The translations under genes and the position numbers were made by a program. Shown here piece after piece: positions 54,604 to 64,000 of a stretch of DNA of 64,000 bases; the stretch's first letter is position 1; each line of letters opens with the position of its first letter. The notes under the pieces are model-generated. The model did no database searches and was not told where the DNA came from. It saw only the letters and a list, made by a program, of their open reading frames with translations. Source of the stretch: Tieghemiomyces parasiticus (taxonomy: Eukaryota; Kickxellomycota; Dimargaritomycetes; Dimargaritales; Dimargaritaceae); contig JANBPT010000008.1 in the NCBI GenBank assembly GCA_027575765.1, forward strand, positions 62,001 through 126,000. The letters are read 5' to 3'.

Positions 54604-56834
54604 ATGGACTGCCCGTGGCCATGTCTCAGGAAGTTAATCTATAAGAAAAGAAAAAGACACTCTGCTGGTAGTACATTGAGTTTGATTTTGATATATAATC
54701 TGAAGCGTATCCTGTTTACTGATTAATCTGAGTCAACAACGCTCGGCGGCTAAGAGGGCTAACTGAGGGGAAGGGCTGTTAGGTACGTGTCGGGTAGATT
54801 AAGTGGGTGGAAGCGTGCGCCTCCCGGATAGCGGTGGAGGGTACAATCTGACGCGGCGGGCGATGATAGATTTGAGGTTGGCTGGTTAGTCTGTGCGGCT
54901 CGGATAATGGGGGGGGAGATAGTAGTGGCCCAAACCTGTCCTTAGCCGCCTTCTGTCACTGGGCTACACATAGTTAATATCCGGAGAATCAATACCACTG
55001 GACCCACTTTTCCCCCTCGGAAATCCGTGACGCCTCGTTGTTTAGTCCTAACAGCAAGGGTGATTCAGTGTACTCCACATCCGGATATTATTATTTTTTG
55101 GGGCTACTAGTACGCTCCCCGCGTAAGCTCAATATTCTGGCGTTCCTGAATTTGAACAGACTCGGATGGTGAATCCGGTGATAAAACAGCAACCCTGGGC
55201 ACCCAGCCGAAAGTTTCTTTCGGATAAACCACGCGAAAAGCATGAATCATCCCGTGAACGACTAAGGTTGAGAACAACAAACTAGCGGGCTGATTGTTTC
55301 CTCGAGTTGTCCCTGTATTCGAAGACATACCCTCTTCCCCTTGTATCACCCTGGTCCTAGGCTTGCGAAGGATAATCTCATGGCTGTAAACGGACAGAGC
55401 TGGAATCGTAAACCTACCCTAGTATGGAAGCGATCATCAAGCCGCCCAATTTAGAGCTGGGGAATTTGGTAGCGGGCGGGGCGCGAGAAACGAACAAGCC
55501 TGGTATTCTGTTCTGAATCTTATTACGTCGCCCTATTTAAGTCAGTTGTGGCTGGACCAATAGGGGCAATGGGTGTCGATTCGGGTGGGCGATATCGAGT
55601 TTTTCGGTCGGTTACGCTCAGGGGTAAAGTGCAGATGGCCTTGATGAGCTGGAATTAGCAGCGTAAGCCACGAAAGGCGCTCCTAATCAGAGCCTATTTG
55701 CTGAGTGTCCGTAACATTCGGATCGGATCGGAAAGCCGGCTGTCGGGAGGGGGTTACACATGATAAGGTCGTTTAAAATGCAGTATCTTTTAATATGGCG
55801 GCCCATTCACTAACAACTTAAGAATGGCATCCCCTCTCCTTCTAGCAGGGACTTCCTGTTGCTGATGCTGACTCCTAGGTTTGTGGTGTTGGGAAATCAC
55901 CCGCTCGATGGGCAAGGTCAATGGTGGTGGCTGCACCTCAGTGGTACGATGATTGCAGTTGGTATCCATCACCCATTTCGCACTTCACCAGTCGTTAGTT
56001 AGCGCTTCGATAACTCCTTTCCTTACAGGCCTCGCACCACTACCGTTGCACAGCCTCGCTGCGATCTACCCCCCTGTTCCTCTACTATATCCCCTGATTG
56101 ATGCCCCTCCCCGTCTTTTGCACTCCTGCTCGTACTGTAGCTCCTTCGTCCCCCCCGTCTATACTCCGCCCTCGGCCCCTGGACAGTACCCTAGACGGCC
56201 CGCGGTAGGCGCCCAATTCCTTTAATTAGTCGAAGCGGTCGCTCAGTGCTCGAAGCCTCCCATACTCAACGCACCAACTCTATTGCATAGTGCGCTCATC
56301 GTCGCCTCGACCTGCACACCTCCACGTTTTCCTCGCGGCTGCCCGCGTGCTGTACAGCGCTAGACGGTTATCACCCCACACCTCCGTATTTCAACCGTCC
56401 CACGGCCTACTTTACGGGCGTCTCTGTTCTATTCCTTTTGCGCCCCGTTTGTTATTCTCGCCGCGAGTTTTTTTTTTTTTCCTGTTCCACAGTCGTTCGT
56501 TCCTTGTGCGTAGACACTAATAGGCTCTGCTTCCCCCTCAATTAGTCTAAGCCGCTTCCCTCTCTATCCAGCCTCCACCGTCCGTACTTACCCCCCTCCC
56601 AGCGTACGCTTTTTTTTTTTTCCAACTCCGCCCTACGTTTCTCCTCCAAGTCCGACAAATCCCGTGAACCGACCGCAGTTGCAACACCACGCTCGCCATC
56701 CGCCTTTTCTGTCGCTGAACCCCCGTCCAGTCCGCCATACTTATTTTCGTGCCTTGACTCTAACCCCTCCCCCTCCGGCTGCAGTGCGTAGGCCAGTGCA
56801 GCACCCACCGCCCTTCAACCATCCCTCCCCCGCC
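54604..56834. other. Intergenic region upstream of the Ser/Thr/Pro-rich gene
   Basis: The 54604-55950 part shows no assignable signal. From about 55990 to 56834 the plus strand is rich in C and T, with long T runs at 56467-56480 and 56610-56621, probably promoter and leader of the next gene. Frames there are low-complexity and lack ATG starts. Confidence 0.45.
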
Positions 56835-58349
56835 ATGGCCTCCCCGTACAAGCAGGGGCCGGAGGACTACCACCTCAGACCTGAACGCCCGATGACCTTC
56901 ACCTTCTCAACGGAGCTCTTGGCCGCCTTCGATACCCGCCTAAGCGAAGTTGTCCGAGCTGGGACGGCAGACGGTCCACCCACATCAGGGACCGATGTAC
57001 AGGCTGCGCATGCGAAGCTGACCTCGAGAATCCCTCGGCCGACCGGTGCAACCCACGTGCCGGCCTCCTTTGGCGTCGGCTGGTCACATTATGGAGCTCC
57101 CCCGGTGCGCAGTCCACTTCGACAGGACCATAGCTGCACCGCCTCCGTCATTGCCCCGGCCGAGCAAAGTACTCCAGGTGACGGGACTGCAGTCCCCGAG
57201 GAATCTGACGCCACTAGCGCCGCCGCCCCGCTGAACGGGTCCCAGGACTCGTTTGAAATGCAAAACTTCTTCCGCTCCAGTTGTATCAGTCAGCAGATAC
57301 CAGTGCGTAAATCCAGCATCCGCCAGGAGAACCCTCGCTCACCCACCAGGGAGCACATTCTCGCGGCCGCCGAAGGGGTTAGTGAAAACCGCGAGGAGAG
57401 CGAGTTGGGTAATTCTCAGTTCCAAACCCTAGGGCCCAGCGCCACATTTAAGCGCTGGTCCATGCCCTTCCGTCGCCGGCGCGAGACCTCCTCGACTGCC
57501 ACCGGGACAACTCCAACCTCGACCGACGAGGCCGACACCTACCCGGTCCCCGTCGAGTCTACCACCGATGACCCGGAGACCACGGGGCTGCCGCCCCCCT
57601 CGACCTCGCCTTTGGTCGCCTTTCGACCCCTCCCGGAATCCACACGCGGCCCAACCACCCGCCATTCCATGGGTAATCTAGCCTCGCTCACCATGTCATT
57701 TAAAAAGGCCAGTACCTGGACTCGCAAGAACCTACAGCGCGGCCCTTCGACCCTTGAAGCCCAAGAGGCGGTCGAAGCCGGCGACGAAGCCGCCCTGGCT
57801 CCTGCCGCTGAGAAAGTCACCACCAGCCCTACCCCTGAGCCGACGGAGGTGGCATCAGATAAACCAGCTGAACCGGAGGATGAGGCTGTGGTTGTGCAGT
57901 CGGATGGTGACAACCCCGCAGCAACGGTGAAGCCAGTCGCCGCCGCCGCCAAGCTACCAACTCGTACACGTTCGAGCCGTTCCAAGTCGGTCAAGCGCAG
58001 CAAATCCAAGCCAAAGGCACCTGTTGATCCTACCCTCCTCGACCCCTCCACTGCCCTTACCGCCATGATGGATCCCATAGCCCCTAAAGCGGAGGCCAAA
58101 CCACCCGCCACGGCCACCATAACTGCACCTGTCGAAACTGCGACTTTCCCAATCACCCCTCCCACCGCCCTGTCGTCGGAACGATCGGCCCCAGATGGTG
58201 CAGAGGCATCGACCATTTCTCCAGCCGGACTCGTGACCAATCCGCGTCTGTCAACCGTCTCCACTGAGACCGCGGCCACGGCTGAAGATACCCGCACACG
58301 GCAACCACTCTGGATGAGGATGTTTGGGCCTTTTGTCAAATGCACCTAA
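56835..58349 (+). CDS. Ser/Thr/Pro-rich protein of unknown function
   Basis: Single exon, 504 residues from ATG at 56835 (context CCGCCATGG); the frame continues upstream but without ATG. No known domain is recognised. The first 30 residues are the most protein-like (a helix around FTFSTELLAAFDTRLSEVV). After that come mostly Thr/Pro/Ala/Ser-rich segments with basic patches: RRRRE near 215, a Lys/Ser run near 375-390 (SRSKSVKRSKSK), and a hydrophobic tail, LWMRMFGPFVKCT. No signal peptide or membrane segment is seen. Probably an intrinsically disordered, phosphorylatable cytoplasmic or nuclear protein. The open frame and codon-biased composition favour a real gene. Confidence 0.6.
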   Translation: MASPYKQGPEDYHLRPERPMTFTFSTELLAAFDTRLSEVVRAGTADGPPTSGTDVQAAHAKLTSRIPRPTGATHVPASFGVGWSHYGAPPVRSPLRQDHSCTASVIAPAEQSTPGDGTAVPEESDATSAAAPLNGSQDSFEMQNFFRSSCISQQIPVRKSSIRQENPRSPTREHILAAAEGVSENREESELGNSQFQTLGPSATFKRWSMPFRRRRETSSTATGTTPTSTDEADTYPVPVESTTDDPETTGLPPPSTSPLVAFRPLPESTRGPTTRHSMGNLASLTMSFKKASTWTRKNLQRGPSTLEAQEAVEAGDEAALAPAAEKVTTSPTPEPTEVASDKPAEPEDEAVVVQSDGDNPAATVKPVAAAAKLPTRTRSSRSKSVKRSKSKPKAPVDPTLLDPSTALTAMMDPIAPKAEAKPPATATITAPVETATFPITPPTALSSERSAPDGAEASTISPAGLVTNPRLSTVSTETAATAEDTRTRQPLWMRMFGPFVKCT

Positions 58350-59038
58350 ACCTCAGAGCTGGTGGGCCGGCGGGCTCGATTCTTCCCCCTCCTCCTGCCT
58401 ACCTACCCTAATTCCACCATTCCGCCCGGATACCTGCGTTCAGGCTAACGTATCATTACCCGGAGTTCGGATTCCTTCATCATCTTTACTGCCCTTTGTT
58501 ACGAATATTTACTTAGCTGCTAGGATACATTAGGTTTTCTAACGGTTTCTATACTCACTTTTTATATCGGTTACTCCCTTCCTTGCCACACCGTCTGCCT
58601 GGCATGTACACTAACCTGCCATTTCGCTCTACTTCCTTTCAAAAACGACACCCTTATGTCATCAACCCTTTTTCTCGCCCTTCATTCTCAGAAGTACTGA
58701 CGAACCCCTCGTTTCCATCGTAGAGAGTTCGTGAATCCCGCCCCCCTCCCACTTGACGACCACATGCTGGCCTTTCCGAAGGCTGGCCGAACACCCCTCT
58801 TTATTTTTATTTATTTATTTTTCTCTATCGTGTATTATGCTATTCCTCCTCCACGCTAATTATTAGTCCACCCCCGATGCCGTAGAACTTTTTAATGTAC
58901 CGCGCCTTACCCAACTGAACGAAAAATCACCCCTTGGTTTGCAGTTGTAGCGGGCCGAGGTGAATTTATCGGCCGAATTCCCGCAATCAAGTCGATAATA
59001 TGGGTCAATTCGGGCAATTCCTTACCCTGTGGTGCCCA

Positions 59039-59122
59039 CAACGACAAAAAATAGTCGAACCAGCGTGCGTTGTGACAAAGGTTGTGCAAAAGGTGAGGTA
59101 CCGCAACGGCAAAAAATAGTCG
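59039..59122. repeat. Imperfect direct repeat pair, 19 nt, spaced 65 nt
   Basis: The unit CAACGACAAAAAATAGTCG at 59039-59057 recurs at 59104-59122 with one change (A to G at position 6). It lies in non-coding sequence between the Ser/Thr/Pro-rich gene and the SOD gene. Confidence 0.7.
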
Positions 59123-60594
59123 CTAACCATCACACCTTGCAAGCCTAGTGGACGTTTAACCTGTGTATAATTAGTAAGCTGTGGGGCCAGTGATATAATG
59201 TGACCAATATCGGTGTCTACCTCGGGTACATTGCGACACACACACTGTGAGACATGACTTTGTTAATTTTACGAAAGGAAGTGCCTGTAGGTGCATTACC
59301 CACCAACTTTGCGTGGCGATAGCCATGTCGATCGTAGGGTATCTGGTCGTTAATACAACGACCCTAATGTACCGATGTTCCTAGCGAAGCTAGCTAGGAG
59401 AAAAGGCGCACAACTTTAGAGATGTGAAAGGCGTTACGTGGTGGATTCGATGCAGAGGTGTTTTCCTATGCCAGAGGGTTGTGGATACTCAGTAAAGCTA
59501 GAAACGGTACACATCTACTGCTGGTTAAACGAGGTTGCCATGACCCTGTTATTTTTGAGTCGACTTTCTCGGGGGGGGGTGCGTTTGGACCGATCGGACG
59601 TGTAGTGCTGGAATAAGATAAATGTAAGCTTTCTCAACCATGCCATTATGAACCTCTGGAAGGGATTCATAACAGCGTAGACAGGACAAGCGTTTCAAGG
59701 GCGTGGTATCTGGCCTAATTCAACACGGCGACCTATTCGGTTATTTTTAGGAAAAGTAACAATCAAGTCTACGATGTGGACCCTTGCAGTTTTACTACCT
59801 ACAGCAACACGCCTGGGAACGGCCCTAAGTGTGTATGGTGTGCTCAGGGTTACCCCCCCCTTCACCAGTAGGTATACACGACTAACTCGCGTATCTAGAC
59901 CTGCTGAGGCTAGGTTAATTGTCTCTAGACTACTTTCCTGGAACTGTCATCATTTTCCGCTTAAGTTGACGTCTATTGTCCTCTAACTATAAGGGGGCGG
60001 GGTGAGGGTAAACTCTGGTGGGGAATTGACAGGGCGGAGTATATTAACAGGACTGGGAAGGCTAACCAGTGTGTGCATCAGGGCACTGGCAAATACCAGC
60101 GGGCATGGGAATCTGGGCAGATCGATATTGTTGCTGGGATCCTGAGGGTCGTCATTATGATACCATTGTAGGGCCAGTTTCCGATTTGAAGTTCCCGCCG
60201 TTCTATCTAATGACAATAGGATGTACACTGTCACCTTACCATATCCCTTTGCCCTGGTAAAAATTCCAGCACGCGGTTTCCAGCGCCAGGCCTAAAATAA
60301 CCATTCCCATCCGTATCTCCGGTTTCGCGACTCCTTCGTGGTATTGTTCACCAACGCATTATTGTTTGCGTCTGGGGCTAATAATTTATTTTTCTACACT
60401 TGTATTGTCAACTTGCCTGATGGTCGAATGAGGGAGTAGGTTACCGTTTGTGTGTATCGCTGATGTTTCTTCGTGATATATGTTAGGTAGAGAGGGGGAG
60501 GCAGGGCATTCCGGGCCTGCGCCCCTTGCGTCATGCTGCAAGTCAGTATGCCCCAGCGCGTCGGGTTAATTCAGTCCGTCTGCATGCAAGCAGG

Positions 60595-60601
60595 TATAAA
60601 A
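60595..60601 (+). promoter_or_regulatory. TATA box (TATAAAA) of SOD gene
   Basis: TATAAAA 149 nt upstream of the SOD ATG. The predicted leader after it carries an ACACAC tract and no ATG. It is the clearest core-promoter match in the window. Confidence 0.6.
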
Positions 60602-60749
60602 GCTCATCACTACGCCCCGAAATTTGTATCATCATCCCAGCCACACACACACAATTGAGCGTTCTGCCCTCAACTACACACGACATTAGCATTACAGCCC
60701 TAGATATCACTTCCTCTCAACCTCTTCAAACTCATCCTTCTCAGTTACT

Positions 60750-61376
60750 ATGCTGTGCCGCTTCGCTACCCTCGTTGCCGTCATCTGCGGCGCTCTACTG
60801 CCGTTGACTTCCGCCCAGGGCGTGCCACAAGGTACCTACCGCACCATTCAGGCGCGGGGCCTGCGCCAGAACTACGGCCCGAGTGGATCCCAGCCCAATC
60901 CCAAGGTCTCTGACACGGCGATTGCCAAGGTTGCCAGCCATACTACCACCGTCAGCGGCCAAGTCACCTTCTACCAAGCTGACCCGCGTGCTCCCGTCCA
61001 AATCAAGTACTCGCTAACCGGCCTCAAGCCCAACCAGATCTACCATTACCACGTCCACGAGAGTCCCGTTGGGGAGAACCTCGACTGCAGCGCGGCCGGT
61101 GGTCACTACGACCCGACCAAGGTCAACAAGGGTGCCGCTACCTACAAGTGTAACCCTAATGACGCCTTTGCGACCTGCGAACTCGGGGATCTGAGCGGCC
61201 GGTTTGGTCCCATTGTCGCCACCGGCACCGGCCTGGCTCAGTCGTCCCAGACCTACCGGGATGTGTACCTGGGTATCCGCAACGGCAACATTATTGCCAA
61301 CCGGGCGGTTGTCGTCCATAACGAGAAGGGCGACCGCGTAGCATGCGGCAATATCCTCGTCCAAGCCGCCAACTAG
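60750..61376 (+). CDS. Secreted copper-only superoxide dismutase
   Basis: Single exon, 208 residues, ATG at 60750. Residues 1-22 form a signal peptide (hydrophobic core, likely cut after TSA). The SOD fold carries all four copper-ligand histidines: H101 and H103 in HYHVHE, H119 in GGHYDP and H190 in VVVHN. The intramolecular disulfide pair is C113-C199. The zinc-loop ligands of Cu/Zn SOD are not seen; between C113 and C143 the sequence has the C134/C143 pair and CELGDLSGRFG typical of fungal copper-only enzymes. These dismutate superoxide outside the cell and protect against host or competitor oxidants. No GPI-anchor tail is visible (Candida SOD5 has one), so it is probably freely secreted. 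Confidence 0.9.
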   Translation: MLCRFATLVAVICGALLPLTSAQGVPQGTYRTIQARGLRQNYGPSGSQPNPKVSDTAIAKVASHTTTVSGQVTFYQADPRAPVQIKYSLTGLKPNQIYHYHVHESPVGENLDCSAAGGHYDPTKVNKGAATYKCNPNDAFATCELGDLSGRFGPIVATGTGLAQSSQTYRDVYLGIRNGNIIANRAVVVHNEKGDRVACGNILVQAAN

Positions 61377-62129
61377 GTTACTGGCGTGCACACACACATT
61401 CCGTCCTTCTCATTACCCCCACCCCCTTGTCACTATACTTTTAAATTCGCCCGACCCCTTTATATTCCCAAGTACACCTATCCGCAACCCTTCCCGGTAC
61501 TCTTTTGCACATTCCCTCTCTGCGTCTCGCATGGAAATCTGACATATTTTTTTTTCGAGTCGCCTCTCTCCCTTGTCCATCGATCTTGTATAAATAAATA
61601 GGAACCTGTTCAGCTATGGCCGACGTTGGGCTATGTTTGCCTAATTACCATGCATACAGTCCAATGTGCTGTTGGTGGTCGCAAACCAACAGCCGAGGGT
61701 AATGCCTTGGCCGTTCCTACGATACATGGCTGTCGACTGGGAGCGGATTGGAAAATGTGTAAAATGAATAGGGGCCGTTTTCTTCACCGCGAATGTGACC
61801 AAAAGGGGTGCCCTGGTTGCGTGCGTTTAAGCTGTACCCCCAAGTCATGCGGCAGAGTGAAGTAGACAATCCGTCAGCGCCCCTTGAAATAGGCAGATAA
61901 GTGTTTGCGAAACTCTGCAGTATTTGACAGCCAGACAGTGCTGGTGTGGGCTAGTCTATTACAGCCACAGCCCACTGTTAGTCGACGTACCTCGCTAGGA
62001 ACGTGCCTGCCTATGTTCCGTCCTAGGCGCGAGTTAAAATCATGTCTCTTCACACTGCTACTCAAGGAGTCATCGTTATCCACGCAGCGATCCAGTCGGA
62101 AAGATGGGTCCCAAAACCACGGTCCATAT
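61377..62129. other. Convergent intergenic region between SOD and TPT1 genes
   Basis: Contains the 3' UTRs of both flanking genes, C/T-rich at 61400-61580. A small Cys-containing frame (from about 61650) is not supported by any motif and is left uncalled. Confidence 0.45.
61593..61598 (+). terminator. Polyadenylation signal candidate (AATAAA) of SOD gene
   Basis: AATAAA within TAAATAAATA, 217 nt after the SOD stop codon in an AT-rich stretch that follows a pyrimidine-rich 3' UTR. Confidence 0.45.
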
Positions 62130-63360
62130 CTAGTGGATCGGTCGACTCCGCCCGTGGACAACCTGGGAAAAATATTGCGGTGGGATGACCCCGTCGATGC
62201 CTTCGGACAGAATCACATTGTTGGGCGACCGATAGAAACGAATACCGTCGCCCATAGCCTTCGCAGCGTCGATATAGATGAGGAGGTCACAGGAAGTGCG
62301 CATGCCTACAAATTAAAGGTCGGGAAGGTAGGAAGGGGACAGTGGGAGGTAGGGGTCAGAGTCATATAGCTACCCACGGGCCCTTACGGACAATGGAGAC
62401 GCCTAGAGGCCAAGCAACCTACCACTAATGACCCCGTTAGCATTGGGAAGGTCCGGCGCGAAATGGATATGGTTGCGGGTCATGCGTTTAAGCCCCTGCA
62501 CCTCTGTCAGTGCCGAAAGAAGCGATCACGCAGCAAGTATGCACGAGGTGGTGGGCAAGTTGATATTTTGTAAAGCCATAATGATCACGCGTCTGATGGC
62601 AGGGAATTGGATACCGTACGAAGGGTCGAGCCATGCTTCCACTTACCTATACTCGGCCAGTTGCGTTCATAACTGCCGTGGATCACTGTGGGGACTTCCT
62701 CGGGGGACACAATCGGCGTCAGCTGGAGGTCCTTGACCTAGTGAGAAGTGTGAGGTGTGCGGTGTGCAACACGAGGGGGCGATGGTCACGGGTCCGGTGA
62801 TTAATGAACCACGTCGGCGCCGCACGGGACATGCAGTTGATTGTCACGCGGGGAAGGATCATTACTGATCCATATCCGTTAAGATGCGCTTCCTGGCCAG
62901 GGCCCAGGGCACCGGTTCGGGTCAGCATCGTGCCGAGATTCCCACACGGTGAGAAGGGGGGGATACCTACCGCTAGACTGTGACCCTGGTTGGCGCGAAT
63001 AAGCCAGTGCGGCGGTTGAGTCGCAGTGTTTGGGTCGACGGAGACTAATGTGTAGCGTTGTTTCTGGTCAGCGGCCACCACCTGTTGCAGGTCCTCCAAG
63101 GTGACGTGGCGGAGTTTGGGGAACTTGAGCAGGTCGTCCACGTCGACGAACCCGTCTGACCGCATGGGTATACCGGCCTTGGCGGCACCGTGGCGTAGGA
63201 CGAAGCTCATGCTCTTGGAAATGCGCGTGAGTTGGGGGCTGGTCAGGGCCCGGGGCTCGCGCTGACTGGAGTCGGTAGCCATGGCGGAATGGATCAGTCG
63301 GATGGGGTAGAAGCGACGGGGGCTCCCGAGATGGCGAAAGGACCTGGGAATCGGATGCAT
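62130..63360 (-). CDS. TPT1: tRNA 2'-phosphotransferase (TPT1/KptA)
   Basis: Four exons: about 63360 to 62971, 62737-62647, 62503-62423 and 62305-62130. Introns are 233, 143 and 117 nt, and all phases match. From ATG at 63282 the product is 219 residues, and from ATG at 63360 it is 245. It removes the splice-junction 2'-phosphate of spliced tRNA by transfer to NAD+. The catalytic Arg-His-Arg-Arg set is present: R30/H31 in VLRHG (numbered from the shorter form), the KQRY arginine, and the one in GMRTSCDLL. HGSYERNWPSI and RNHIHFA are also family blocks. The extra 26 N-terminal residues of the long form are rich in Arg with no Asp/Glu. Two starts may give two products. Confidence 0.9.
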
Positions 63361-64000
63361 GCGGGAGTGAGCGGGAGGGGAGCTGCGGAGATGCGCGGAC
63401 CTCGGGCTCAACCTCCGCGGGGAACTATATTTAGGTCAGTGGGGGGGGGGCTGGGGTGGTCGGCGTGCGGGGGGAGCGGACATAGTGCCCCGTCCCCGAA
63501 GCCTCTGCAGGCTGCTCCCACCTTCTTATCACCATAGTCATGATTGGGACCCACGTAGCAGGGCCGACGATACCGCTCGGCCGGTGTACGTAGCGGCCGC
63601 CTGGACCTGGTCGTTTACCAGCGGTGATCACATGCTCCCAGCGGCAGGGCAGGCTGGAAGTGATGATGATGCCTACGAGGCCGAGATAATCGTGGCATGT
63701 GCATAAAAGGCCGCCCAGACCCCGCGACTCCTGGGCGGTGTCAGACCGCCCCTGCCACCGCCCTAGCCCCTTTACCTGTCTCGGCTCGTGTTACTACCTG
63801 CCCCCCCCGCCATACTTGCCCATCGTGACTTGACATACGACTCCTGCTGATCAGCCAAATTGCGTCCCCCGCCCGCACTACCAGCCCTTGACAAGTCCGA
63901 TTGTCCCCCACCACATCAGTTTGCACTATCCCACAGTCTCAGCCACCCACTCAGCGAGGGCCACCTGACCCCCCTTCCACGCGTAGCCCTCCCGACCGCT
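63361..64000. other. Right-edge sequence upstream of TPT1
   Basis: Contains the TPT1 promoter and a G run near 63443-63450. The last 300 bases are C-rich on the plus strand and hold no frame I can support. Confidence 0.45.
63426..63433 (-). promoter_or_regulatory. TATA-like element upstream of TPT1
   Basis: Minus strand reads TAAATATA, 66 nt upstream of the ATG at 63360 and 144 nt upstream of the one at 63282. A start about 30 nt downstream would keep both ATGs in the transcript. Confidence 0.35.

Larger units (their letters stand above)
58350..60749. other. Intergenic region upstream of SOD gene
   Basis: C/T-rich in 58350-58860 with a TTTA/ATTT-rich tract at 58799-58825 (3' UTR of the preceding gene). 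It also holds the 65-nt-spaced direct repeat near 59040-59122 and, at the far end, the SOD promoter. No coding signal was seen. Confidence 0.45.

Noticed and set aside
57539..58345. 268-codon antisense frame opposite the Ser/Thr/Pro-rich gene
   Set aside because: Mirror of codon bias in the sense gene; similar antisense frames face RPC2, ABCG and STK11IP.
59378..59400. Short inverted repeat (7-nt arms) near 59380
   Set aside because: Too short and isolated; expected by chance in 64 kb.
61650..61865. Small Cys-containing frame downstream of SOD
   Set aside because: Short, no signal peptide or known cysteine pattern, and within a convergent 3' region.

Overview
The window looks like nuclear DNA of a filamentous, non-Dikarya-like fungus. 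Genes are protein-coding and moderately GC-rich. Introns are short (mostly 115-330 nt) with GTAAGT/GTAGGT-type donors. Several proteins are fungal in type: a Zn2Cys6/Fungal_trans regulator, a secreted copper-only SOD, an ARE-type sterol acyltransferase, PNS1 and a 7TM-RGS receptor. Other genes (ITFG2-, STK11IP-, MEIOB- and CCNDBP1-like) are better known from animals and are usually retained only in early-diverging fungi. With an NRPS-like gene at the edge, this fits a Zoopagomycota-like fungus (Dimargaris or Kickxellomycotina type), but that placement is inference. I see no rRNA, CRISPR, convincing tRNA or intact transposon.

Layout: (1) 1-7.3 kb: the 5' part of an NRPS-like gene running off the left edge, an unrecognised two-exon gene with an extra leader intron, then about 3 kb of apparently non-coding DNA. 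(2) 7.3-27.3 kb, gene-dense: a PNS1 choline-transporter-like gene (+), then four genes on the minus strand: 7TM-RGS receptor, RNA polymerase III second-largest subunit, a very large ITFG2/KICSTOR-like propeller protein, and an ABCG half-transporter. (3) 29.3-47.3 kb: a nine-exon MEIOB-like OB-fold gene (+) convergent with a sterol O-acyltransferase (-), a 2081-residue STK11IP-like LRR protein (-) and a Zn2Cys6 transcription factor (-). (4) 47.3-51.4 kb: a gene-free gap. (5) 51.4-61.4 kb: four plus-strand genes, FBXO9-like F-box, CCNDBP1-like, a Ser/Thr/Pro-rich protein of unknown function and a secreted copper-only SOD. (6) 62.1-63.4 kb: TPT1 tRNA 2'-phosphotransferase (-), four exons, with two possible start codons.

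Three genes have relatives tied to nutrient/TOR or LKB1 signalling in animals (ITFG2, STK11IP, FBXO9), all within about 34 kb; this may be coincidence. The ITFG2, STK11IP and RGS-receptor proteins are inflated by long low-complexity insertions inside otherwise recognisable folds. Gene models were spliced by hand from open frames, splice-site consensus and phase matching. Domain names come from recognising motifs, not from searches.
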